A DNA stretch of 6,626 bases from Chitinophaga pinensis (GCA_943329105.2 CALQCP020000133.1:1-6626); one strand, 5' to 3'. Positions 1-6,168 are shown, numbered from the stretch's first letter. Numbers and translations are program-made. Notes: generated by a model not told the origin, from the sequence alone.

Positions 1-1
1 C

Positions 2-154
2 CCGAACTTTCAAGTGTTACGCATTCCGTACGCCGCGTTGGTGGCCAACCCAGCCGCGTTCGTGCCGCAGATCAATGCGTTCCTTGGGGGCATGCTCAAC
101 GAGCAGCTGATGTGCGCCGCGGTTGACCCAAGTTTGCATCGCAACAAGGCGTGA
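2..154 (+). CDS. Probable sulfotransferase family protein, C-terminal fragment (5' end outside the window)
   Basis: This is the last 50 codons of an open reading frame that enters from the left edge and stops at TGA 152-154. The fragment reads through IPYAALVANPAAFVPQINAF, then LGG, and ends VDPSLHRNKA. A Y-x-x-L-V-x-x-P-x-x-x-x-x-x-I-x-x-F-L-G segment followed by a V-D-P-S-L-x-R-N tail is what I know from the C-terminus of P-loop sulfotransferase family proteins, which transfer sulfate from PAPS to hydroxyl or amino acceptors. The PAPS-binding P-loop and the catalytic His lie upstream and cannot be seen, so the acceptor is unknown. The gene converges on the sulfatase, with 35 bp (155-189) between the two stops and no clear terminator hairpin there. 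The family call rests on a short tail only. A full-length check would settle it. Confidence 0.68.
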   Translation, partial: PNFQVLRIPYAALVANPAAFVPQINAFLGGMLNEQLMCAAVDPSLHRNKA

Positions 155-189
155 ACATCGGCGGCGGCTGGATCATCGCAGCGCATCAC

Positions 190-1668
190 CTACTTACTTT
201 CACGCGGCGCCTGCTTGTCTCCGCGCTGTCCTTTCCTCCCGCCACCATCGGTTGGTTTCTCACCACGTTCAAGCGCGGCGACTGGCTGCTCACCAAGACC
301 CGCGCGAACATGTTCCTTGAGTACGGCAAGCATGGCTGCCACGCGATCGGGCTGCTCAGCGGACAGGTCTTTCGATTCAGTGCGATCCTTTGCAAGATCA
401 AAGAGTTGCACCTGTTTGGTGTCCCAGTAATAGAGGATCTTGAAATCGCCCTGGCGCATGGCGCTCTGCGGGTGCTCGACCTCCACTCCCATATGCCACA
501 CCATGCGATCGATCGGACGGGTCACCTGCGCCGTTGCGGCCGATGAAGTCAGTACGTTCTTCCAACTACCACCCTCTACACCTGCGGGCGCCGCGGTGCC
601 AGCGACTGCCAGGTCAAGCACGGTCGGCAGCAGGTCGTACGAAACCACCGGCTCATTGCAGTACTCGCCTGCACGCACACCAGGCCCCGTCACAATCAGT
701 GGAACGCGAATTCCGCCCTCCCACAGATTCCCCTTTCCACCCTTCAGGATTTCCGTGCGACCGCCATTGTCAGACATGTAAATGACATAGGTGTTCTTGG
801 CGATTCCAAGCGCTTCAAGATCCTTGAGTATTGCGCCAACACATGTATCAAGATCCTCTGCCATCGCTGCACTCACCGCGCGATCAGCGCCACCCTTCGG
901 GCCTTTGCCGCCCTTTGCATCGGCAGCACCCGCGCCCTCATACTTCTTGAGCGTCTCTACAAGCGCCTGCGGCTTCTGGTGCACCGCGTAGTACGAAAGT
1001 TGCATGTAGAAGGGATGCCCATCCTTCACCTGTTGCTCCATGAATGCATGAGCGCGCTTGGTGATTCCAAACGACTGCTTGGGGTCAGCTGGATCCTTGC
1101 TATCGCCAGTTTCATTCTGGGTAATCCCATCACTCAGGTCATAGCCCATGGATGCTGGCGTTTGCGACCACTGCCACTTCCCAAAGTGTGCGGCGTGATA
1201 TTCGGGGCGCAAGCGCTTCAACGAATTCGCAAGTGAATCCGCTACCGGTGCAGCCCACGTACGCACTGACTTGGAAGTTGCATTCAGCGAGGTTGTGGTT
1301 CGCCCACAAATGATTGAAGCGCGCGAACACTCGCACTTTGGATGCGCCGCATACGCCTGCGAAAAAGTCACGCCGCGGTCGGCCAGCTTCTGCGTATTGG
1401 GCGTGTGAGTTGTACGGCTCTTACTTGCATCATCCCCGGCAATCATGCGAACGGAAAGCCCGTTCCATGCCTGGTCGTCGGCCAAAATAAACACAAAGTT
1501 CGGCAGCCCGGGCGCGGGCGCCGGAGCCTTCACGGGAGCCACGCCGAGCGGCGGGGTTGCACTGCGCTGGACCCCACCAGCTGCCATCAACGCGATCGCG
1601 CATCCAGCACCAATACCCATTGCACCCACGCGAGCGAACCGATTGACCATGTTTCCCAAACGCAGCAT
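190..1668 (-). CDS. Exported type I sulfatase (alkaline-phosphatase superfamily) with variant active-site residues
   Basis: This is a 492-aa formylglycine-type sulfatase that hydrolyses sulfate esters; the substrate is unknown. Residues 1-33 look like an export signal (basic start, hydrophobic stretch near 15-31), followed by an Ala/Pro linker, so a periplasmic or extracellular site is likely. Family landmarks seen: metal-binding D64-D65 in FILADDQ; the maturation motif at 112-116, reading C-E-C-S-R and followed by ASIICGR; K164 in GKW; H230 in AVHQKP; D300-N301 in SDNGG; and K312 in GGKGNLWEGGIRVP. Two key positions differ from the usual family: Cys114 replaces Pro, and Gln166 replaces the His of GKWH. 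A Gly/Lys-rich insert (about 246-262) and a charged Gly-rich tail (about 465-492) look disordered. I chose ATG 1668 because GAGGA ends 5 nt before it. An in-frame ATG at 1680 adds four residues but has no good Shine-Dalgarno sequence. The gene is divergent from the exported-protein genes. Family membership is secure; activity is not. Confidence 0.93.
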   Translation of the reverse strand: MLRLGNMVNRFARVGAMGIGAGCAIALMAAGGVQRSATPPLGVAPVKAPAPAPGLPNFVFILADDQAWNGLSVRMIAGDDASKSRTTHTPNTQKLADRGVTFSQAYAAHPKCECSRASIICGRTTTSLNATSKSVRTWAAPVADSLANSLKRLRPEYHAAHFGKWQWSQTPASMGYDLSDGITQNETGDSKDPADPKQSFGITKRAHAFMEQQVKDGHPFYMQLSYYAVHQKPQALVETLKKYEGAGAADAKGGKGPKGGADRAVSAAMAEDLDTCVGAILKDLEALGIAKNTYVIYMSDNGGRTEILKGGKGNLWEGGIRVPLIVTGPGVRAGEYCNEPVVSYDLLPTVLDLAVAGTAAPAGVEGGSWKNVLTSSAATAQVTRPIDRMVWHMGVEVEHPQSAMRQGDFKILYYWDTKQVQLFDLAKDRTESKDLSAEQPDRVAAMLAVLKEHVRAGLGEQPVAALERGEKPTDGGGRKGQRGDKQAPRESK

Positions 1669-1673
1669 GCAGA

Positions 1674-1678
1674 TCCTC
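1674..1678 (-). promoter_or_regulatory. Ribosome-binding site that decides the sulfatase start
   Basis: On the minus strand GAGGA lies 5 nt before the ATG at 1668. It overlaps the alternative in-frame ATG at 1680, which itself is preceded by a G-run and no purine-rich Shine-Dalgarno sequence. This favours initiation at 1668. Confidence 0.55.
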
Positions 1679-1823
1679 ATTGCCCCCGATTAAGAAGCCC
1701 GGAGTCGGGGTGACCCACAAATTTCCCCTCCGAGGACCTCAGAACCCCATTTACCCCACGAAATCGTTCCCCACCCGGGTCAAGCAATTCACCGATAGAA
1801 AACATTCCGGACACTAAAAACTT

Positions 1824-1837
1824 GTTCAGAACTGAAC
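1824..1837. repeat. 14-bp inverted repeat, possible operator
   Basis: GTTCAG-AA-CTGAAC is a perfect 6-bp inverted repeat around a 2-bp centre. It lies about 150 bp upstream of the first exported-protein gene and about 155 bp upstream of the divergent sulfatase start. The position suits a regulator-binding site, and TTGTTC (1822-1827), a weak -35 candidate, overlaps it. There is only one copy in the window and no protein evidence, so the role is speculative. Confidence 0.3.
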
Positions 1838-1969
1838 TTGCGCTACCTTGACGGGAGATGGGTGCTTCGCGGGCGCTGTCGCTGCCATGGAAGATCTACC
1901 ACCCTACAGAGATCGTGTGGGACGATGCAGTGTTCGCCCCAGTTGTGTGAAACTAGTCCACTTTTAATT

Positions 1970-1973
1970 GGAG
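1970..1973 (+). promoter_or_regulatory. Possible ribosome-binding site with long spacing
   Basis: GGAG precedes ATG 1985 by 11 nt, longer than the 8-nt spacing found in front of the two downstream genes (4457 and 6251). It is the only Shine-Dalgarno-like sequence near this start. Confidence 0.4.
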
Positions 1974-1984
1974 CCCCGCATTTC

Positions 1985-4279
1985 ATGATCGCATTCTTAA
2001 CACGCCTGAAGCCCATCGCCGCCCTCGCCGCGTTGGCAATGACTGGAATCGCCACAGCCGCTGATGTGAACATGGCTGGTTGGGTCACCTACGGCGGCAT
2101 CGCCGTTACCACCAACAGTTCCACCACCATCGCCGTCCCCGCCGGCGTCACTGGCGTTTCTGCCATGAGTTTCAACAACCTCAGCTTTAACGCCATCAAC
2201 GGCAGTTACCAAAGCGAGTTCAAGATCCGCGTCGAAGTTGCGGGCTCAACCACCGCCTTCTGGACCATCCAACCATCGACCACCGCTGCGGGCGGCACCT
2301 TCACCGGCTCCGGCTCGGGCACCACCTACGGTGGCGCTCCCTTCACCATTCCAGCCGGCACGACCTCGCTGAAAGTCTTCGTCTACGAGTCGTACGACGA
2401 CGGTGGCGCCGCCACCCAAGATGCTGCCGTCACCAGCGGCACGCTCACCGTCACTTTCGGCAACCCACCACCGCCGTTTGACGCATGCACCGGTGCAACC
2501 ACCGGTACCCTCGGCGTCAATACGCTGCCGATGAGCGCCACCGCTGCCAACCTTGATCTTGCCTGCGGCACCTTTGCAGCGGCTGCAAACAAGGCGAACT
2601 ACCTGAAGTTCGTAGCACCCTCCACTGGCAACTTCAACGCGAATGTCTGCTCGCAAACCGCTGACACCGTCATGGGTGCCCTCACGGTCTGCGGCGATGC
2701 ATCAAGTGCACTGACCTGCAACGATGACACCTGCGGTTTGGCATCGTCGATCAACTTTGCTGCAACGCAGGGCGAAACCATCTACATCGCCGTCGGCATG
2801 TACAGCACCACCGCTGCACCGCCGGCCACTATGACGGTGACCATCTCTGAAGCAGCACCACCGTTCGATGCCTGCGCCGCACCACCAACAGCGGTGGTTG
2901 GCGACAACGTCCTCACCATGAACGCAGGCGCAGCAGATCTGGACATCGCTTGGGCTGGCGTAGTGGTCTACAAGTGCATGTACCTGACCATCACTCCTAC
3001 GCAGGACGGTATCTACACCTTCTCCAATTGCGCCGATGCTGACTTTGATAGTTGGATCGTCCTGGGCACCGCCTGTGGCGATGGCAACTCAGTGGAGTTT
3101 GGCAACGACGACGGCTGCGGAACCATTGCGGGTCCATCGCGTCTGCAGGTCAACCTCACTGCCGGCGTCACCTACTTCATCGGCGTGGGCGGATACGGCG
3201 TAGCGACTGCGATCCCGGCAACCACCACCGTGGAGATGGACGCGCAGTTCTGCACCAACGGCTACGACGCATGTGCTCACCAGACCGTGGTGCAGGTCGG
3301 CTCCAACAACGTCGTCGTCGACTGCGGCGCGGCCAACTTGGATCTCACCGGCTACTGGACACCAGCATTCGGCGAGGCCGCTATCGGTACAGCGAACTAT
3401 CTGAAGTTCGTCGCGCCAACCAGCGGTCTGTTCGAAGCTGCCATGTGCGGCAATTCGTCCGACTCCCGTCTCGCGGTCCTGTCCGCCTGCGGCGATTCGA
3501 CCACCTTCATCGCCGCTGATGACGATGGTTGCACCGACGGAGCAGCTCCATTCACCGCGAAGGTGTCTTGGAATGCAACGCAAGGCGCTACGTACTACAT
3601 CGCCCTTGGTTGCTACGTTGAAGCTGGTGTTACTTACCCAATCCCAGCCAACCAGGTCATCACCATCGGTGAGCCAGCTCCACCAGTTGACCCGTGCAGT
3701 CCGTCAGAGATCATCAACGCCAGCATCGGCATCACCGTCGTCATCCCAGATCAGTCCTTCCCGGACTTGGATATGACTGGCAGTGCTTGCACCTTTGAGT
3801 TTGCTCCGCAGGCGATCAACGCACCGAAGTACCTGAAGTTCACCCCTTCAGTCTCTGGCGCGTTCACCATCGGCAACTGTGCTGACACTGGCACCACAGC
3901 TGACTGCCGCATCGCGGCGCTCACCACCTGTGGCGACGCTGGCACCACCATCGCGTGCGACGACGACGGTTGCACCGGTGGCGTGGCTCCGTTCACCTCG
4001 CTCCTCTCACTTGACCTGGTTTCAGGCGTGACCTACTACTTCGCGGTCGGCGGTTACAGCGCCGCTGCAGCAGGACCGTTCACCATTGAAATCACCGGGC
4101 CAGCGGGTCCACCGCCATGCTTCGGTGACATCAACCTCGACGGCATCGTTGGTGGTGCGGACTTGGGTCTGCTGTTGGGCAACTGGGGCTTCACAGGCAC
4201 CGGCGACCTCAATAACGATGGCGTCGTGAATGGTGCTGACCTTGGTCTGCTGTTGGGCGCATGGGGCGTCTGCCCATAA
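1985..4279 (+). CDS. Secreted multi-repeat protein with C-terminal dockerin-like tail (PPC-like repeats)
   Basis: This is a 764-aa protein of unknown specific function, probably secreted or held at the cell surface. Residues 1-25 form a clear signal peptide (MIAFLTRLKP, then an Ala-rich core ending ATA before ADVN). Residues 26-160 are a Thr/Ser/Gly-rich, probably all-beta domain that contains VFVYESYDDGG; I do not recognise it. Four tandem repeats follow at about 164-290, 291-420, 422-563 and 564-705. Three open with P-P-x-D-x-C-like sequence and one with GYDAC. They share an N-Y-L-K-F-x-x-P core (degenerate in repeat 2), a C-G-D then D-D-x-C segment, and a closing T-Y-Y-I-A-x-G-x-Y strand, which resembles bacterial pre-peptidase C-terminal-like domains. 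Residues 712-764 are two dockerin-type calcium-binding repeats ending GVCP. The start at 1985 is set by the signal peptide; the frame is open back to 1838 but that part is not signal-like. A strong hairpin follows the stop. I found no catalytic motif. Confidence 0.88.
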   Translation: MIAFLTRLKPIAALAALAMTGIATAADVNMAGWVTYGGIAVTTNSSTTIAVPAGVTGVSAMSFNNLSFNAINGSYQSEFKIRVEVAGSTTAFWTIQPSTTAAGGTFTGSGSGTTYGGAPFTIPAGTTSLKVFVYESYDDGGAATQDAAVTSGTLTVTFGNPPPPFDACTGATTGTLGVNTLPMSATAANLDLACGTFAAAANKANYLKFVAPSTGNFNANVCSQTADTVMGALTVCGDASSALTCNDDTCGLASSINFAATQGETIYIAVGMYSTTAAPPATMTVTISEAAPPFDACAAPPTAVVGDNVLTMNAGAADLDIAWAGVVVYKCMYLTITPTQDGIYTFSNCADADFDSWIVLGTACGDGNSVEFGNDDGCGTIAGPSRLQVNLTAGVTYFIGVGGYGVATAIPATTTVEMDAQFCTNGYDACAHQTVVQVGSNNVVVDCGAANLDLTGYWTPAFGEAAIGTANYLKFVAPTSGLFEAAMCGNSSDSRLAVLSACGDSTTFIAADDDGCTDGAAPFTAKVSWNATQGATYYIALGCYVEAGVTYPIPANQVITIGEPAPPVDPCSPSEIINASIGITVVIPDQSFPDLDMTGSACTFEFAPQAINAPKYLKFTPSVSGAFTIGNCADTGTTADCRIAALTTCGDAGTTIACDDDGCTGGVAPFTSLLSLDLVSGVTYYFAVGGYSAAAAGPFTIEITGPAGPPPCFGDINLDGIVGGADLGLLLGNWGFTGTGDLNNDGVVNGADLGLLLGAWGVCP
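2474..4099 (+). repeat. Four tandem protein repeats (PPC-like) within the first exported-protein gene
   Basis: There are four units of about 127-142 codons, with boundaries near 2474, 2855, 3248 and 3674. Marks that recur at corresponding positions are an opening D-x-C, L-D-(L/I/M) about 25 residues later, YLKF (YLTI in repeat 2), a Cys at the end of the next strand, A-C-G-D or a close variant, D-D-x-C, and Y-(Y/F/I)-(I/F)-(A/G)-x-G. The periodic Cys residues suggest a disulphide set within each unit. Divergence between units means they were not duplicated recently. Confidence 0.75.
4118..4276 (+). other. Dockerin-like C-terminal tail of the first exported protein
   Basis: Residues 712-764 open with CFGDINLDGIVGGADL and hold a second copy beginning GDLNNDGVVNGADLG. 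Each copy has the dockerin type I pattern of D/N at calcium-ligand spacing (D-x-N-x-D-G-x-V-x-x-x-D-L), followed by L-L-L-G-x-W-G. The tail is bounded by Cys712 and by Cys763 in the final Val-Cys-Pro. Classical dockerins bind cohesins in cellulosomes. In planctomycetes such tails occur on many exported proteins without an obvious cellulosome, so a sorting or surface-anchoring role is inferred. Confidence 0.85.
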
Positions 4280-4322
4280 TCGTCTGCCGGCTCGCCGGCG
4301 TCGGTGACATCATGTGACATTC

Positions 4323-4355
4323 CACCGCCCGCACCGTATTACGGTGCGGGCGGTG
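4323..4355 (+). terminator. Strong intrinsic-terminator-type hairpin after the first exported-protein gene
   Basis: CACCGCCCGCACCGT (4323-4337) pairs perfectly, over 15 bp, with ACGGTGCGGGCGGTG (4341-4355) around an ATT loop. The stem is followed by TGCTTT, a short and imperfect T-run. It begins 44 nt after the stop codon. The stem also reads as a hairpin on the other strand, but the T-run favours the plus strand. A role in stabilising the 3' end of the mRNA is possible as well. Confidence 0.75.
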
Positions 4356-4374
4356 TGCTTTAAGAGCGCATTCC

Positions 4375-4391
4375 GCGGTTATTTGTTAGCA
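4375..4391 (+). promoter_or_regulatory. Conserved 17-nt upstream block, possible promoter element or operator (copy 1)
   Basis: GCGGTTATTTGTTAGCA matches 6169-6185 at 16 of 17 positions, while sequence on both sides has diverged strongly. It ends 65 nt before the ATG. TTGTTA inside it could be a -35 box, but the best -10-like sequence, TAAATT (4409-4414), is 20 bp away, which is long for sigma-70. The preserved block and spacing suggest a regulatory site of some kind. Confidence 0.4.
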
Positions 4392-4444
4392 AAAATCTAA
4401 ATTGCGGCTAAATTTCAGACTACGACGGAACTTCCACAACAACC

Positions 4445-4448
4445 GGAG
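4445..4448 (+). promoter_or_regulatory. Ribosome-binding site of the second exported-protein gene
   Basis: GGAG sits 8 nt before ATG 4457. The same sequence at the same distance precedes ATG 6251, which supports both start codons. Confidence 0.75.
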
Positions 4449-4456
4449 ACACGAAG

Positions 4457-6073
4457 ATGACACAACCCACCCGCACGACTATGGGCGCCACGGCGTCAGG
4501 CAGCCGCCTTTCCAAGCATTTCCTCGCGTGCGCTGCCGCACTGACGACTGTTGCGTCGGTAGGTACTGCAAATGCCGGTGTGATTACGTGGAATGCCAAC
4601 CTCGTCATCCCCAACAACATCGATGGTCAATACATCAACGTTGAGACTCAGTCCTACGGCACCGCCGCTGGTCTTGTCGCTGGTTGGGACCTCAACCCCT
4701 ACGGAACGTCAACTACTGCCTTGAGCTGGTTCGCCGCAGCGGCGCCGAGCGGTTGCGTCATGGGTCTCGGTCAAACCGGGACCACTACTGCTGTAGCAAG
4801 CGTGGCATCAGGAACCGTTGTCAGTTCAGCTTCCACGTATGGCAACACCGCGTCGAGCGTCACCGCCGGCGGCTGGCAGCTCAATGCGGACAACTACTTC
4901 GGCTTTCGATTCGTTGCTTCCGATGGACTCACCCACTACGGCTCCGGCATCATGACCATCGGTGCGACGATGGGCGTCCGCACGCTCAAATCGGTCTCCT
5001 GGGAGTCCGTTGCAGGAGCGGCGATCACTGCTGGCACAGGCGGACCGCCGCCGGCCTACGACCCGTGCGCATCGTTCAACCCAACGGTTTCGGTTGGTGT
5101 AAGCAATGTTGGGATGAATTCGACAACCGCAACCAATCTTGCGCTCGGCTCGTGCGGCACTGCCTACAAGGCAAATTACTTCAAGTTCGTTGCGCCAGTG
5201 GATGGGGCGTATGCGTTCAGCGCGTGTGCTCAGAGCGGCGTCCGGTTCGCGATTCTCGACGGCTGCGCAGCTGGTTCAGGCGTACTCGCCTGCAGCGGAT
5301 CGTGCAACGCTGCAATGAGTATGACCGCCGGTCAGACCGTCTATTGCGTTGCTGGCGGAGACACGGCAGGCACCGTCCTGACGTCCCCGCTCAACATCGT
5401 TGTCATTGCTCCGGCACTCCCGGCATGCAGTGGCGCCACGGTGGCCGTGTTTGGTGACAACGCATTTGATGACACCGCCTCAACAACTCCGCAAGTAGTC
5501 CAGTCCAACGCAACCAACACAGCCTCTGCGACCGTCCAGAAGTCGACGTGGTTCAAGTTCACCGCTGGAGCCACTGGCGCGTACAGCATCAGCCTGTGCG
5601 GAGCGACTGGTGACACCCTGCTGGCGATCGGTGCCGTGTGCCCGACGGTCGGCACCACCTTCCAGACGCTCGCATTCAACGACGATAGTTGCCTGGTAGC
5701 GGGCAGCACAACAAGTTTCCTTGCTAGCTTCATCGATGCCACCAACGGCGGCGCAACGGGTACCTACGCTGGCTTCCCACTGACGCAGGATCTGGTGTTG
5801 GGTCAGACGTACTACATCGTTGCTGGCTCGTTCAGCGCAACGGTAAACGTCACTGGCACTCTCAAGATTGATGGACCGCCACAAGCGGGCTCATGCGTCG
5901 GCGACCTCAACTTGGACGGCGTTGTGAACGGCGCCGACTTGGGTCTCCTGCTCGGTGCCTGGGGCGTGTGCCCCGGTGGCACCACCGGGTGCATTGGCGA
6001 TCTGAACAACGACGGCGTTGTGAGCGGCGCTGACCTTGGACTGCTACTCGGCGCTTGGGGCGCCTGCCCATAA
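4457..6073 (+). CDS. Secreted protein with two PPC-like repeats and C-terminal dockerin-like tail
   Basis: This is a 538-aa protein, likely exported; its specific function is not recognised. Residues 1-40 are a signal peptide with a long polar start (MTQPTRTTMG, then SRLSKHFLACAAALTTVAS) and a probable cut after TANA. Residues 41-195 form a beta-rich domain holding D-G-Q-Y-I-N-V, GWDLNPYG, NYFGFRF, a THYGSG element and a final AITAG. This resembles a domain I associate with exported planctomycete and PEP-CTERM proteins (G-F-R-F then H-Y-G). Two PPC-like repeats follow (about 199-318 and 323-475), with NYFKFVAP and TWFKFTAG at matching places; the first lacks the D-D-x-C element that the second has (NDDSC). 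Residues 480-538 are two dockerin repeats joined by PGGTTG and ending GACP. ATG 4457 is favoured over ATG 4481 because the next gene shares the residues between them, has Val at the second position, and has the same RBS spacing. Confidence 0.88.
   Translation: MTQPTRTTMGATASGSRLSKHFLACAAALTTVASVGTANAGVITWNANLVIPNNIDGQYINVETQSYGTAAGLVAGWDLNPYGTSTTALSWFAAAAPSGCVMGLGQTGTTTAVASVASGTVVSSASTYGNTASSVTAGGWQLNADNYFGFRFVASDGLTHYGSGIMTIGATMGVRTLKSVSWESVAGAAITAGTGGPPPAYDPCASFNPTVSVGVSNVGMNSTTATNLALGSCGTAYKANYFKFVAPVDGAYAFSACAQSGVRFAILDGCAAGSGVLACSGSCNAAMSMTAGQTVYCVAGGDTAGTVLTSPLNIVVIAPALPACSGATVAVFGDNAFDDTASTTPQVVQSNATNTASATVQKSTWFKFTAGATGAYSISLCGATGDTLLAIGAVCPTVGTTFQTLAFNDDSCLVAGSTTSFLASFIDATNGGATGTYAGFPLTQDLVLGQTYYIVAGSFSATVNVTGTLKIDGPPQAGSCVGDLNLDGVVNGADLGLLLGAWGVCPGGTTGCIGDLNNDGVVSGADLGLLLGAWGACP
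5051..5881 (+). repeat. Two tandem PPC-like protein repeats within the second exported-protein gene
   Basis: The units are at about 5051-5410 and 5423-5881. Both carry an aromatic-Lys-Phe core (YFKFVAP, WFKFTAG), a following G-A-Y strand ending in Cys, and a closing V-Y-C-V-A-G or Y-Y-I-V-A-G strand. They match the repeats of the preceding gene in order of motifs. The first unit has lost the acidic D-D-x-C element and has CSGSC in its place. Confidence 0.65.
5894..6070 (+). other. Dockerin-like C-terminal tail of the second exported protein
   Basis: Residues 480-538 hold two calcium-binding-type repeats, beginning CVGDLNLDGVVNGADLG and CIGDLNNDGVVSGADLG, each followed by L-L-L-G-A-W-G-x-C-P. 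Here both repeats are bracketed by Cys. In the preceding gene's tail the first repeat lacks the closing Cys and the second lacks the opening one. The linker PGGTTG is absent from the preceding gene, where the two repeats are joined by FTGT. Confidence 0.87.
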
Positions 6074-6116
6074 CCGCCTGCCGGCTCCCCGGCGCAGGTG
6101 ACATCATGTGAAATTC

Positions 6117-6149
6117 CACCGCCCGCGCCGTAAATCGGCGTGGGCGGTG
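6117..6149 (+). terminator. Intrinsic-terminator-type hairpin after the second exported-protein gene
   Basis: CACCGCCCGCGCCG (6117-6130) pairs with CGGCGTGGGCGGTG (6136-6149) over 14 bp with one G-U wobble, around a TAAAT loop, and is followed by TGCTTT. It corresponds to the hairpin at 4323-4355. Relative to that copy, one A-T pair has become G-C by changes on both sides of the stem. Confidence 0.75.
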
Positions 6150-6168
6150 TGCTTTGCGACCAGATCAA

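Larger units (their letters stand above)
1681..1984. promoter_or_regulatory. Divergent intergenic region between the sulfatase and the first exported-protein gene
   Basis: About 300 bp without a convincing gene. It must hold the promoters of both flanking genes. The middle part (about 1781-1825) is clearly more A-rich than its surroundings. I see a 14-bp inverted repeat at 1824-1837 and a 6-bp inverted repeat, CCCCGA (1684-1689) with TCGGGG (1705-1710), that would fall in the sulfatase mRNA leader. TTGACC on the minus strand near 1780 resembles a -35 box, but no -10 box sits at a normal distance, so no sigma-70 promoter can be claimed. The plus-strand frame stays open from 1838 to 1984, but the 49 codons encode an Arg/Cys-rich stretch ahead of a perfectly good signal peptide, so I treat it as untranslated. 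Confidence 0.5.
4280..4456. repeat. 177-bp intergenic repeat, copy 1
   Basis: This gap aligns with 6074-6250 without any insertion or deletion; both are exactly 177 bp. By hand count about 126 of 177 positions match (about 71%), and about 69 of 81 in the part from the stop codon to the end of the terminator hairpin. In order it contains a GC-rich inverted repeat (GCCGGC at 4286-4291 and 4294-4299), a 15-nt block at 4303-4317 identical in both copies, the terminator hairpin, a conserved 17-nt block and a GGAG ribosome-binding site. Confidence 0.85.

Noticed and set aside
151..546. Plus-strand open frame of 131 codons opposite the sulfatase 3' end
   Set aside because: It lies wholly antisense to well-conserved sulfatase sequence and shows no recognisable motif; high GC makes such shadow frames common.
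1838..1984. In-frame N-terminal extension of the first exported-protein gene (49 extra codons from ATG 1838)
   Set aside because: The extension encodes an Arg/Cys-rich stretch and would bury a clean signal peptide that begins at ATG 1985.
2246..2656. Minus-strand open frame of 136 codons inside the first exported-protein gene
   Set aside because: It is antisense to a clear coding region and its Gly/Ala/Arg/Val-rich product is what the complement of Thr/Ala/Pro-rich coding DNA gives.
3052..3519. Plus-strand open frame of 155 codons in another frame of the first exported-protein gene
   Set aside because: The Arg-rich product with no motif is an out-of-frame reading of the PPC-like repeats.
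4684..5457. Plus-strand open frame of 257 codons overlapping the second exported-protein gene
   Set aside because: Despite its length it is Arg/Cys-rich, has no family motif, and overlaps a frame with signal peptide, repeats and dockerin-like tail.
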